Source: Neocallimastix lanati (nom. inval.) (lineage: Eukaryota > Neocallimastigomycota > Neocallimastigomycetes > Neocallimastigales > Neocallimastigaceae). From it: DNA of 64,000 bases. The notes beneath the pieces were generated by a model. The model was given only the letters and a program-made list of their open reading frames with translations. It was not told the origin of the DNA and did not search any database. The DNA is taken from positions 1,091,001-1,155,000 of the forward strand of contig JACVTC010000011.1 in NCBI GenBank assembly GCA_016946835.1, given 5' to 3'. Below, one piece after another: positions 45,318 through 57,735 of the stretch; the stretch's first letter is position 1, and every line of letters starts with the position of its first letter. The position numbers and the translations under genes were made by a program.

Positions 45318-48260
45318 CTATACAGAAGCTGAGTTAAACTTGATTATGTTCTTTAAGTGAACATTGCGGTTCATTTGTATACCCGACTTAGGATCGGCCA
45401 ATGTTACTGTGTTGAATTGTTTCTTAATTACTTGGAGTGGTCCAACAAAATATGGTTCTAACTTGGTTCGAGTAAAATTCCTTACTAAGACTAAATCACC
45501 AGGTTTTATTCTTTTAGCCTGATTCATACTATTCTTTTGTTCTCTACGAGTAGCCCAGTATTTATTTGCATTTTTGATATTGGCCGCAGCTTCCATAGTC
45601 CATAAATAGTGATTGACAAATTTTTCCAATAGGATTTCATCCGAAGATTTGTTTACACTTTTAGTTGGTCTAGCAGCTATGTCAAAGGGTTGTTGGTCTT
45701 CTCGTCCATAAACAAGTTCAAAGCTAGAGTGATAAGTAACCGAATTTTTGGTTGTACGAAGAGCCCATAAAGCGGAAGGTAAGACTTCGTCCCATTCTTT
45801 TTGTTTATTTCCTAAAAGTCTAAGTAGTTTTCCAATTTCTTTATTTCGGTTTTCTGTAAGACCGTTCGTTTCTGGATGATAAATTGTACTGAACCTCACA
45901 TACACATCATAAAGATCTAGGAACATTTTTGTCATATCCGAATTGAATTGAACACCATTATCAGTTGTAATTGTTTGAGGCACACCATGACGAGAGAATA
46001 CATTAATTAAAAATTTTATTACATCTTTTGAAGTTACATTTTCAGTTGGCTCGGCCTCTACCCATTTAGTAAAATAGTCCACGATTACCAAAATATATTT
46101 ATTATTGTTTGATGTTTTCTCTAGAGGTCCAATTATATCTAAACCTAAATGTGTGAAAGGTCCTTCAACTTCTGTAGGAATATCTTCTGTTGGTTCTGGG
46201 TATGCTTTGGGTCTATTTAATTGACATTGTTCGCATTTTGAAATAATTCTTTTAATATCATTTACCATGTTGTTCCAATAGTAACTTTTTCGTAATCGTT
46301 GGTAAGTTTTATTATATCCTTCATGTCCTATGCCATGAGCTTCAAGAATGAGTTTGACCTTTTCATTAGTATCAGTGATTAATTTCCTATAAGTATTTCC
46401 ATCTATAAAGTATTCAATTTCATCAATTGTTGTAAATTTTTCTTCCATAAATTCTTTTACAACTTTAGATAATAAAGATTCATCAACTTTTGAAGAGAGT
46501 TTTGTTGCCAATATTTTCTTATCATTTATACTTTTCATTCGAGAAAGAGCATCAGCTACAACATTCTTTTTGCCAGGTTCATATCGAATTTCTACACCTA
46601 AAAGATTTACAGCTAAACACCATCTGGTTTGTTGAGCACTTGTTGGTTCTTTCTTGTTGAATAATCCTACTAAGGGTTTATGGTCAGTATAGATTATTGT
46701 TTTAATGGGATTTCCCATAATATAAGGTTTAAATTTTGTTAAGCAATAAAATAGAGCAGTTCCTTCTAGATCTGTAATTCCGTAATTTCTTTCATGTTTA
46801 GTTAATGTTCTACTTATATAGTGTACAGGATGCTCTTTTTTCGTTTCATCATCTTTTTGTAATAGGACACCACCAATGCCATCATACGATGCATCCGTTC
46901 GAATAATAAATTCTTTCTCGAAACATGGAAATTTTAAAATTGGTGCATTCATTAATTTTTCTTTAAGTATATTAAAGCTATCATTTTGCTCTTTATTCCA
47001 TCGGAATTCAACATCTTTTCTTAACAATTTGCAAAGAGGAGCTGTTATTCGAGCATATTTATCGATGAAGTCTCGATAATATCCTATCGCCCCTAGGAAA
47101 GACCGTAATTCATGGAGGTTTGAAGGAGGTTTCCAATTTTTAATTGATTCAATCTTGCTATCAAGAGGGCTCAGACCTTGTGCAGATACTTTGTGACCGA
47201 GGACTTCAACTTCTGTTTGCATAAACGAACATTTTTCAATATTGTTTTTAAGTTTGTGTTCTTTGAAAACAGCAAGTACTTTAGCAATATGTTCGAGGTG
47301 TTCTTCTAAAGATTTTGAGTATATAAGGATATCGTCAATGAAGTTGAAAACAAAATCACCAATGAAAGGAAAGAGAATTTTGTTCATCTCACGTTGGAAA
47401 GTTGCTGGAGCGTTAGTAAGTCCGAAAGGCATGACTTTGAATTGATAATTTCCGAATTTTGTGGTAAAACTGGTAACTTCAACGCTTTCTTCATCCATAA
47501 GTATTTGATGATATCCGGAGTAAAGGTCCATTGTAGTAAATATTATAGCACCATCTAAACTATCGAATATTTCATCAATATTTGGAAGAGAATATGAATC
47601 CTTTATAGTAGCATCATTGACTTTTCTATAGTCAACACACATTCTCCATTTACCATTTGGTTTAGGAACAAGAACAACAGGCGAAGACCATTCTGAATAT
47701 GATGGTTCAATAAGTCTTTTATTTATTAATTTAGTAAGTTCTTCTTTAAGAATATCTGTTTTTAGTTTTGAGATTCTATAAAATTTTTGTTTAATTGGCC
47801 TAGCACCAGGTTTAAGGTGAATTTTATGTGGAGATAAGTTCGAAGGTGTTAATTCTTCAGAAGAGGTCGCAATTATAACTATATTATCTTCTAAAAGTTT
47901 AATTATTTGATCTCGATACTTTTTATTAAGAGTATTGATAAATTTTTCGTTATGAATATATTCTCAAGGAGGAAGACCTTCCATTTTCTTAAGTTCTTTC
48001 TTAATAGATTCATTAGAAATAGCTTTTACAAAACAAACTAGTTTTTCTTCATTTTCATATTGATTGTTTATAGGAGCAATTTCTTCAACCGATCCATTAT
48101 CATTGAATTGGCAAAGACTATAAAGAATAGGATGAATAAACAATTTATGATCTATTTGAGTTTTCAAGTTAATAAGAATATCAAAGAAAGGATCTTCTTT
48201 ATCTATAACTCTACATGTAGCAACCATATGAAAATTATAAATTTGTAACCTTATCTTATT
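45318..48260 (-). pseudogene. Element 5 pol fragment (fossil)
   Basis: From right to left: a linker after the protease (DPFFDILINLKTQIDHKLFI), then RT with FIDDILIYS, RNase H (IRTDASYDGIGGVLLQ), integrase (TDNGVQFNSD, HPETNGLTENRN) and the C-terminal SH3-like tail (LEPYFVGPLQVIKK). Closely related to the element 7 polyprotein. The RT-to-end part is open for 774 codons; the rest is broken. Confidence 0.82.
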
Positions 48261-48599
48261 TTATATTATCAATATCAAACTTATATTAATACTATTACAT
48301 ATTCATATTAATATTAATATTTTAATAATTAATTATTTTATATAAATACATGTTTAAATCTTTTGATTAATCCTTTGTAGGATTATTGTAATTTAAATTA
48401 TAGTAATAATTATATAAAATAATAATGTAATAAAATATTATTAAGATTAAATAAAATTTATATTTCAAATAAAAACTTATTTATAAAATTTACTAAACAA
48501 CAATATGTTTTAAATAAAAGTAAATTTAAGTCTTTAATTAATAAATTACTATAATTTGGCATCTTGATCTAATCGTTAAGACCAAATTATCTTAAAACT

Positions 48600-48650
48600 T
48601 TAACAATTATTAATAATAAAATAAAGGTTATTAATTCATTCTTTACCAAT
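48600..48650 (-). repeat. LTR end related to element 7
   Basis: About 45 bp nearly identical to the end of the element 7 left LTR (both run AATAAAATAAAGGTTATTAA to TTCTTTACCA). The rest of the LTR cannot be delimited. Confidence 0.55.
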
Positions 48651-50372
48651 TAACATTATTTTGATTTATACCTAATATTCTTAATCTACAAAAATTAAAT
48701 TTTGCAGAAGTGAATAAAAGGATAAATACTGAATAAAAATTGATTTAAGGAATTTAAAAAAAATAAATATGTTTTATTATTAAACACAAAAATGTTTTAT
48801 TAAAAAAATTTATTTTTATTTTAATATTAATCTTTATTTATTTAATAATTAATTTTGTTTAAATTAATAAAATAATTGTTAAAAACTAATAAAATAATAA
48901 AATGAAATATTTATTATTTATACTAATTTATTTTAAATTTTAATAATAAAATTGATTATTAATAACTAATAAAATATATAATAATTTATCAAAATAATTA
49001 ATAATCATAAAAATTGATTATTAAAAACTAATAAAATATCTATAATAATTTATTAAATAATTAATAATCATAAAAAATTGATTATTAAAACTAATAAAAT
49101 ATTTATAATAATTTATTAACTAATTAATAATAAAGAATAATTTATAAGAAATATTTACATGTTTTTATATTTTTCTTTGATTTTAAACTATTTACATTAA
49201 AAATAATAAAATTAATAAAAGAGAAATAAAGAATAATTTATTATTAAATTAAACAATATTTACAATTAAAATGTTGATAAAGATGAGTTTTAAAATGTTA
49301 TTTTAATTACAATTTGTTTATAAAAGTTGAGTTATAAAATAAATAAAATAATCATTATTTTAAATAAAAGTAACTTAAAAAATTATTTAACTATTTAATT
49401 TTAATTTTGCGTTGTTTATAAGTTTGTTTATTTGTTGTTTATAATTTATTAAATATGTTTATTATTTTGTTTATTTGTAGTCTTAGAAAAATATTATTTA
49501 TTAATTTATTTTAGTTTTTAATTAAAATTATTAATGATTAATTAATTTATTATTATTTTATTTTAATTATCTTTATTTAATTAATTTTTCTTAAATATGG
49601 ATTTAATTTTTTGTTTAGAATGGATTAATTTTTGGGTTAAGTTAGACAGAATTTGTTTATTTATTATTTATTTTAATTTAATAATTTTGTTATTTATCAA
49701 TTTTGTAATAACACAAAATTAATACTTAACTTTTATTAAAATAACAATAATTGATAAAAAATATTTCGAGTTTATTAAGAAATTTTATTATATATTATTT
49801 TCTAAATAATAACTCTTGATTTTTATTTTATAGAAAAAATCAAGGTTATTTATAATTTTTTTGTTCATAATCTTAAAAGTTATTCTTTCAGGAAAAAGAT
49901 TATGAGAAAAAACCTGAAAGATAAAATAAATTAATTATTTATTATTTAATATAATTTAATATTATTTAATATTGGCAATTAACCAATATTTTATGAAATT
50001 ATTTATTATGATGTTTTAAGTTTATAATTATTAACTAATTTTATATTAATTTAATATTAATTATATTAATATTAAATGTTTTAATATAATTAATCACGTA
50101 TTATTGTTAATGATAAATCAAATGATTAATTATTTATATTAAATAGAAATTGGTTATTAATTAAAGATATTGTTTATATTTCATAATAATTAATTATTAA
50201 TTAGTTAAAAAATTAATTTTATCAATTAATAATTATTTTTATTTTATTATTTAATAACAATTATTAAAATTATAGTATATTAAATAATGTTAAGTGTTAT
50301 TTTATTGAAAAATTATTTAAATCTTAATTAATAATAAAAATAAATATAATATTTATATTATATTTGGTTACA
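48651..50372. other. AT-rich LTR-like region with structured segment
   Basis: No gene. At 49,800-49,925 it resembles the family C LTR: same hairpin (CTTGATTTTT/AAAAATCAAG), TATA box and interleaved stems. A further hairpin AATATTGG/CCAATATT lies near 49,970-49,995. Edges of the LTR were not found. Confidence 0.5.
49865..49921. other. Interleaved stems (pseudoknot-like), copy 2
   Basis: Arms A 49,865-49,874 (TCATAATCTT) with 49,896-49,905, and B 49,884-49,892 (TCTTTCAGG) with 49,913-49,921, both perfect; gaps 9, 3 and 7 nt exactly as in copy 1. Confidence 0.7.
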
Positions 50373-50377
50373 AAAAG

Positions 50378-50684
50378 ATGATGAAACCTTTAACACCTGA
50401 AGAAAAAGAAAGAAGAAGAAATGAAAATCTCTGCTTATATTGTGGCTCTTCAGAACATCAAGTCTTAAATTGTCCTTTAAAGAATAAAACTACTAATACA
50501 AATAATCAATCTTCAAATAATAATAGTACTCTTTTCTCATACCCTGTATTTAAACCAAAATCTAGACCTAGACTCTCTGATGATACCTCTTTGAATGTTC
50601 CTATTATTGAATTCTCCTTAGAAACTATAAACTCCTCTTGCAAAGCTAAATTACTTCTTGATTCAGGCTCTCAGTTTAACCTTA
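50378..50684 (+). pseudogene. Ty3/gypsy gag-protease fragment (fossil)
   Basis: Plus-strand piece with zinc knuckle CLYCGSSEHQVLNCP and a protease start KLLLDSGSQFNLI, related to but distinct from element 6 (which has TPEE/SPEE and CLYCG at the same place). It ends where the element 6 LTR begins, so it is the insertion target of element 6. Confidence 0.8.
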
Positions 50685-52117
50685 TTATAACAGAATTAAT
50701 AATTACAATTATTTTATTATTTTAATATTTAGTATTATTTTTCAATAAAGTTTTAAAACAAATAATTAATAATACAGAATGAACAAATAATACTAATTGT
50801 ACTAGAATAATATAAATTATTCTAACCTTATAGATTATTCTATTCTATATAATTGGAACTTTCCAATATTCTTCAAATATTACTAAATAGCAATCTTAAG
50901 TTAATAAATCACTAATTAACTTATAATTCCTTTTTGAATTATCGATCCGATTCCATTATAATGTATTAAAAATCTTTAGCCAAGAATATTGTCCTTGCCC
51001 ACTTAATATATTAATATTATATTTCTTTTGTATTATGTTATATTGAAAATAATCAAATCTATTTAATTAGTCATTAAAATTTTCGTTATCAATTTAAATT
51101 TATTTTTAATTACTAAATTTAACTAAACCACAATAAAATATTCTGTATAATCTCTTTATTTTTATTTTATATATATTAGTATTAAACTATTATTAAATAA
51201 TTAATAATTCAATAATATATAACTACTATTTATAACAATAATATTATTAACTAAAATAATAATTCAATTTCAATTTAAATGTTTTATTTATAAAAATAAT
51301 TAGTAATTAGTTTATTAAAAAAATAGTTAGGCTTTACAAATTTTAATTTGATAAAAAAATATAAATACATGTAATTTTAGTGAAATAAAATATAATCAAT
51401 AACTTTCTTTTTATTAAATAAATAATTATATTATTATTTTTCTTTTATAAATTTAAATAAATAAATATTGATTTTAAAACAAATTATTTTTTTTTATTGT
51501 AATTTTATTATTTGTGTTAATTATTATTATATTCCTAAAATTATATGAACCATACCATTAAATTTAAAAAATATTATTTCTGGTATAGTTGTTAGTAACT
51601 AATACCATGAATCAAACTACTTAGGGTTCGATTCACATTTATTATTATTTTATAGTTTTATTCTAAAAAATATCTAGAAGATTCTTTATAGTTCTAGAAA
51701 TTACTAGAATTTCTTGATAATTCTTGTGTTTAATTAATTAAAATTTATTCTATTAAATTCTTAATTCTATTGTTTTCTATTTTTTCTAAATTTTTCGATT
51801 TTTAAGAACTTTTTAGAAACTTTTATTTTTATTTTTTAATAACTTTAACTTTTGAAAAAAATATAAATATGAGTAAAATTCTTATTAACAAATATTCTTT
51901 TCTTTGTGTTTTTTATTTTAATTTTGTTTAGTTAATAAAACTTAATTTTTTAATAAAACTTTTTTTAATATTAATACTATATCAACCCTTGCGGCTTATA
52001 GTATTATAATAAATATAATTAATAAAATAATTATAATAAAAGAAAAAAAATAAATAAAAAATAAAATAATTTTTGTTTTTTTTGAGTGTTATTATATTTA
52101 TTATAATATTTTGTTAT
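50685..52117 (+). repeat. Element 6, 5' LTR
   Basis: About 1.43 kb; short inverted ends ATAACA/TGTTAT. TATA box TATAAATAT near 51,862. Upstream of it are hairpins GGTATAGTT/AACTAATACC and ATTCTA..CTAGAA/TTCTAG..TAGAAT. The right edge is set by the primer-site match. Confidence 0.65.
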
Positions 52118-52129
52118 AATAAAAAACAC
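52118..52129 (+). promoter_or_regulatory. Element 6 primer-binding site of self-priming type
   Basis: AATAAAAAACAC, exactly complementary to GTGTTTTTTATT at 51,906-51,917 in the LTR, 44 nt after the TATA box start. Low sequence complexity makes this weaker than in elements 2 and 4. Confidence 0.55.
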
Positions 52130-53096
52130 CCAAGATTTAGACGCCGTGCCTTGATATATCTACCCTTTTGTTTGGTTTGAAGCTTTCTTTTGGAATTAGT
52201 GTCTACTGCCTTTTTGTTTTCTTTTTGGACTTTTTTTGAATCTCTCGGATTTTCTGTTTCCCTTGTTTTTGGTTTCTGTTTGGCTACTTATCTTATTGGC
52301 TTCAGGTTTCCACTTTTGGTTAGATTCTTTCTGTTTGCCTTGGATTTCTTATTTTTGGTCTTGGTTTCTGTTTCCATTGGTTTCAGATTTCTTAGTTTTG
52401 GACTTGGTTTTTGTTTCCATTGGTTTCGGGTTTCTGATTCTTGGTTTCTACTTTTGGACAAAATCTCTTCTTCTCTTAGTCTCTGATATCTTCTTTGGGT
52501 TCAGCCTTGCTTCTTGAATCTACTTTTTTTTTCTTTAAAAAATAAAATTCTCGGTTTTTGGTATTAATAGCATACTCACAATTATACCAAAATCTATCTA
52601 GGCGAAAAAAAAAAAATTTTTTTTGATATAAAAAATTCTTTAAGAAGTTCTACAGTTCTTGAGACTTTTTAAAGAATATTACAGGTAAATATAATATTTA
52701 AATATACTAGGAGCGATTAGAGCTCATAAACAGAGTTTCGGCGGTTAGTAACTAGTTTCAGTAGGTTAGAAACTATAGCCGTTAATTATTCGAATATAAA
52801 CGGGCTTCAAAACCCTAGGGCGTGAAGAGCGTGTGGATTAAACGAAAGCCACATCCTACCAACCAACTTCAACAGTTCGGTGGTTGCTCTATTCGAATAA
52901 GCTCTGGCGAATAAGGAACTATAGTCACCGAAGGCTATAGGTGGTCGTGAAGGTAAAGCGACTTTAAAATATATAGTTTATAATTTTTTATTTTGAGGTC
53001 TAGTATATACCTCTAGTTAGTAACTCTTGCCGGTTTTTTATTTTGTTGTAAGGCATAAAAGAGTGAAATTTAGTCTAGTTATTATATTTACCAAAT

Positions 53097-53139
<43 letters not shown>

Positions 53140-53323
53140 AAATCAGCAATTAAACTAAACGCCTAGAAAAATAATAATTTATAATTCTTTATCATTACAA
53201 TTTTCATTCGGGAGCACTAATAAAAAAAAAAAAAAAAAATAATAATAATAATAATAGTGATAATATTAAATAAATCTTCCTATTGCAATTCTTAAACTTG
53301 TTTATAATTTAATAATTCTTTCA
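52130..53323 (+). other. Long structured leader of element 6
   Basis: Two parts. 52,130-52,530 is T/G-rich with repeated GGTTTCTGTTTCCATTGG-like units; long open frames there are hydrophobic by-products. 52,700-52,960 is GC-richer with serial hairpins: TAGTTTC/GAAACTA (52,753-52,775), TGTGG/CCACA (52,832-52,853), CAACCA/TGGTTG (52,860-52,886), CTATAG/CTATAG (52,919-52,940). A 34-A tract (53,104-53,137) and a second A tract follow before gag. Confidence 0.65.
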
Positions 53324-56300
53324 ATGTCTTCTTCATCAAACGATTTTCATTTTAATGGCGATTCAGCTAAGCTCAAGGGATTTTTAGCTTATGTTGGGTT
53401 AGCCATTGCTCTTCGTCCTGAATATTTCACCAATGATCCGTTAAAAGTAGCTTATACCATCACTTTGTTAAGAGATGAAGCTATGGATTGGGCTGCAGAC
53501 TTGATGAATGAAAATAACCCAGTCCTTGACGATTTTAACGCTTTCATTGAACTTATGAAGGATAGATTCAGTGACGTAGATGCAGTTTTTAATTGTAATC
53601 AAGCTCTTATGCATATTAAGCAAAAAGCATATGGTAAAGTCACTGATTACAATAATGAATTCCGTAGGCTTTCGGAAAAAGCGGACTGGAATGAATTTGC
53701 CTTAATGGATGTTTATATTGAAGGATTGCTACCAAGACTTCAAGAAAGAGTAATTAGTTTGTTCCCTCCTCCTGCCAAATTAAGTGAACTAATGCGAATT
53801 ACCAATCGTATAGATCATCAAATGACTCGATTCGCAACGATCAACAATTACAATTCTAGAAATAACAGTAATAATAATAATAATTCTCGTAATAATAGGA
53901 AGTATTATAGATTTAACTCTAGTAATAATAGAAACGCCAATTATAATTCTTTTTTCAAATCAAATAATGATTCAAATTACTCTCATTTATCCCCTGAAGA
54001 AAGAGCAAGAAGAATTAAAGAAGGGCTTTGTCTATATTGTGGACAATCAGGCCATAAGTTAATAAATTGTCCAAAGCGAGCAAATAAACCTGGCTCCTCC
54101 CATATGGCTAGATCTAATTCTTCTAAGAAATTTAATAAAGATTGTATTATTAAGTGTTCCTTTAACTACAAAAATAAATGGATTAAAGCTAAGGCTCTTA
54201 TAGATTCCGGCTCCGACTTGAATCTTATGGATAGTAATTTTGCTAAAATTAATAATTTTAAGCTTGTACATGATAATTTAGAAGCTGATAACATTACTGG
54301 CATTGGTGGTGGCAAAGACGTTGTTGGTAAAACTATACCAATATTATTTAAAGTTAGTAACCTTCAGGTCTTAACAGAATTTTTTGTTATTGATTTGAAC
54401 GACAAATTTGAGTGCTTAATTGGTTCTAGATTTCTTAAAGAAAATAAATCATCAATTGATTTCAACAATAATATTTTAAGCTTTTGCAATAGTAATAACA
54501 ATGCGTCAGATTCTTCCTTTGTTGAATCAATACCTTCAACCTCGGTTAACTCTACTTCACTTTCTCTTACTTCTAATACTTCCGACTCTATCTCTTCGAA
54601 ACCAGCCTATTCCAGTTCATGCACTTTTAATAATTCTTTGTTTGATAATTCTTCTATTTCTCCTTCCGTGTTGAAGAATTCAATTGCCTCTTCCCCAAAC
54701 ATGGATACTCCAAATAAAACACTTCCCGCCATTTATCTAGAATTCTCTGATGTATTTAGTGAAGAAGAAGCTAAAATCTTACCTCCTCATTCTAGTTTTG
54801 ATTGTGCTATTGACCTTAAACCTAATACTAAGTTATATTATAGTGCAATTTATCCCCTTACAATTCCCGAAGAAATAGCTTTAGAAAAAATTATTAAAGA
54901 CTATTTAAAATACGGTTTTATTGTTAGGTCAAAATCAGAAGCTGGTCATCCAATTTTATTTGCTCCAAAAGATAATGGTGAGTTACTATCTTAGGAAACT
55001 TAATGAAATCACCATTAGAGATAGTTATCCTATGCCTTTAACAACTGTTATTTTTAATAAAGCTCCTGGTCATAAGTATTACTCAAAGCTTGATTTAAAA
55101 TCTGCTTACTTCCAAATTCGTATCAGGTCTGGAGATGAATACAAAACAGCTTTTGTATGTAGCTTAGGACACTTTGAATTTAGAATTATGCCTTTCGGTT
55201 TCAAGAATGCACCTGCCTGTTTTCAAAGAATGATTGATACTGCATTAAGTGACTATTTAGGTAAATTTTGTTATGCCTATATTGATGATATTATCATTTT
55301 TTCTGATGATCTTTCTGAACATCATTTACACGTTAAAAAAGTACTATTACAACTTAGGAAATTTCATTTACATGTTAACCTTGAAAAATGTGAGTTTGAT
55401 AAGTTCGAAGTTAAATTTTTAGGATATTATGTATCTTCAGATGGTCTTAAGATGGATATTAAGAAAGTCTCAGCTATTTTAGATTGGCCTGCTCCAACTA
55501 CAGTTAAAGAAGTTCAATCGTTTCTTGGCCTAGCCAATTTCTACAGACGCTTTATAAAAAATTTTGCTAAAATTGCTTATCCTCTTAATAAACTTACAAG
55601 AAAAAATGTTCCTTTTGTTTGGTCAAAAGATGCTAATGACTCCTTTGAACTTCTTAAACGTTCTTTTACTTCTGCTCCCATCCTTATTCCTGCTGATCCT
55701 AATTCTCAATTTTTTGTTGAAACGGATGCAAGTAATTTTGCGCTTGGATGTATTTTATCCCAAGTTAGCTCTAAAGATAATAAGCTTCATCCAATTGCTT
55801 TCTATTCTAGAGCTTTTACCTCTGCTGAATGCAATTATCCAATTTATGATAAAGAGTTACTTGCTATTAAGACTGCTTTTGAAACTTGGAGGTACTATTT
55901 AGAAGGTGCTAAGAATACTATTAAAGTTCTTACTGATCATAGAAATCTACTCTACTTTAAGAAACCAGAACAGCTTTCACAACGTTTAATTAGATGGTCA
56001 ATGTTCTTTACTCGATTTGACTTTCAAATTGAGTATCGTCCAGGTTCTCGCGGTGGTAAGCCAGATGCTTTATCTCGCCGTCCTGATTATGATAATCATG
56101 AACCTGCTAAACCTTACCAAGTACTTAAACCGGAAAATTTTTGTTTTACTTCAAGGATCTCTATTGAATCAAATCTACAAGATGAAATTAAAAAGTGTTA
56201 CTCCAAGGATCCTTTCTTTAATAATGTTAAGATATATTTTGAAAAGCCTTCTGCTAATGAGAAACCCATTGCTTCGGTTGATCTCCTTTCGTTCTCCAAT

Positions 56301-57641
56301 GGTATTCTTTTATATGACAATCTTATTTATATTCCTGAATGCCTTAGATTTAAAATTCTTTGTTCTTGTCATGATTCTCCTACTGCTGGCCACTTTGGCA
56401 TAAATAAAACCTCTGACTTAGTTTCTAGAAATTATTGGTGGCCTGGTATGCATAAGGATATTAAAAAATATATTCGTACTTGTAATGTGTGCTGCGCTTC
56501 AAAAGCTCCTCGTCATAAACCTTACGGTTTACTTAAATCTTTACCCATTGGCAATAATCCTTGGGAATCAATTTCAATGGATTTTATAACAGATCTTCCC
56601 TCTTCCAATGGTATGTCTTGTATTCTTGTCGTAGTTGATCGCTTTACGAAGATGGCTCATTTTGTTCCCTTTAAATCAGTTCCCTCTGCTGAGGATTGTG
56701 CTGAACAATTTCTTAATTCTATTTTCAAACTTCATGGTCTGCCAAAGGATATTGTGTCGGATAGAGGTACTCAGTTTACTTCTAAATTTTGGAATAGATT
56801 ATTTAATTTACTTCATGTTGATCTTTGTTTATCATCTGCTCATCATCAGCAAACTAATGGTCAAACGGAGAGGGTAAACGCAATACTTGAACAATACTTA
56901 AGATGTTATGTTAATTATCAACAAAATAATTGGATAGAATATTTATCTCTTGCAGAATTTGCTTACAATAACACAATACAAGAATCTGCAAATGCTACTC
57001 CTTTCTTTCTTAATTATGGGTTCAATCCTAAATTTGATCCTTCTACTCCAGATGTTTCTATTGTCCCTCGTGCTGAAATTATTGCTAAAGACTTAAAAGA
57101 ATTAAGAAATGTACTTAAAGAAAATCTTCAAAGTGCAGTTAATTTTCAAAAAAAATATTATGATGATAAACATATGTCTCCGCCTGAGTTTAAAGTTGGC
57201 TCAAAAGTTTGGCTGTTAAGGAATGATTTAATAAATAATAAAAAAGGTAAACTTGCTCCTAAGAAATCTGGTCCATTTACTATTTTAAAGAAAATTTCAG
57301 ATGTAAGTTATAAATTAAAGTTACCAAACTCTTTTAGGGTCTTTCCAGTTTTCCACGTTTCACTTCTTGAGCCAGCCTATGAAAATGAATTTACAGAAAG
57401 AAATATCCCAACTCCAAAACCTATTATACTTAATGGAGAAAAAGAATATGAAGTTGAATCTATTCTTGATTCAAAGAAATTTCATAACAAAATTAAATAT
57501 TTAATTCATTGGAAAGGTTATGATGATTCTGAAAACTCATGGGAACCTTTTGAGAATCTTCATTGCAATAAACTTCTTGCCGAATTCCACAAGAAGTTTC
57601 CAAATAAACCAAAACCTAAGACGTCTGGAATCCGTCTCTAA
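53324..57641 (+). pseudogene. Element 6 gag-pol coding region (fossil)
   Basis: Gag from 53,324 with capsid region and zinc knuckle CLYCGQSGHKLINCP; protease ALIDSGSDLNLM near 54,190; Ser-rich linker; RT with YIDDIIIFS near 55,280; RNase H ([15 protein letters not shown]); integrase zinc domain ([14 protein letters not shown] then CNVCCASK) and core ([22 protein letters not shown]); chromodomain near 57,445-57,600 ([20 protein letters not shown]). All modules are present; about one break, early in RT. Confidence 0.88.
57619..57637 (+). other. Hairpin before the polypurine tract of element 6
   Basis: AGACG, loop TCTGGAATC, CGTCT; overlaps the end of the coding frame. Same loop as in element 4. 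Confidence 0.65.
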
Positions 57642-57650
57642 GGGAGAGAG

Positions 57651-57735
57651 TTATAACAGAATCAATAATTACAATTATTTTATTATTTTAATATTTAGTA
57701 TTATTTTTCAATAAAGTTTTAAAACAAATAATTAA
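57651..57735 (+). repeat. Element 6, 3' LTR (first 85 bp)
   Basis: Matches 50,685-50,769 with one difference, then is interrupted by the element 7 LTR. Confidence 0.85.

Larger units (their letters stand above)
44351..48260 (-). mobile_element. Element 5: Ty3/gypsy fragment, 5'-truncated
   Basis: Minus-strand fragment: 3' LTR 44,351-45,294, hairpin (45,311-45,334) plus purine tract GCGAGGGCATC, and pol up to about 48,260, where recognisable coding ends. No gag, leader or attached 5' LTR seen. Same lineage as elements 3 and 7. About three breaks in the visible part; older than elements 2 and 4. Confidence 0.8.
50685..57735 (+). mobile_element. Element 6: Ty3/gypsy chromovirus, broken, interrupted by element 7
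   Basis: Plus-strand element: 5' LTR about 50,685-52,117, self-priming site 52,118-52,129, a long leader of about 1.2 kb, gag-protease, RT-RNase H-integrase, chromodomain, hairpin, purine tract AAGGGAGAGAG and the first 85 bp of the 3' LTR (57,651-57,735). Within those 85 bp the two LTRs differ at one site. About one break in the coding region. It sits in an older gag fragment and its 3' LTR is interrupted by element 7. Confidence 0.88.

Noticed and set aside
45318-48260. A separate host reverse-transcriptase gene
   Set aside because: Sequence is a close relative of element 7 pol, with an adjoining purine tract and LTR; it is a retroelement fragment.
51574-51645. A tRNA gene
   Set aside because: A- and B-box matches have the right spacing but acceptor, D and T stems do not pair.
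52190-52517. Two overlapping hydrophobic frames that look like membrane proteins
   Set aside because: Both lie in the T/G-rich repetitive part of the element 6 leader; any frame there gives Phe/Leu/Val.
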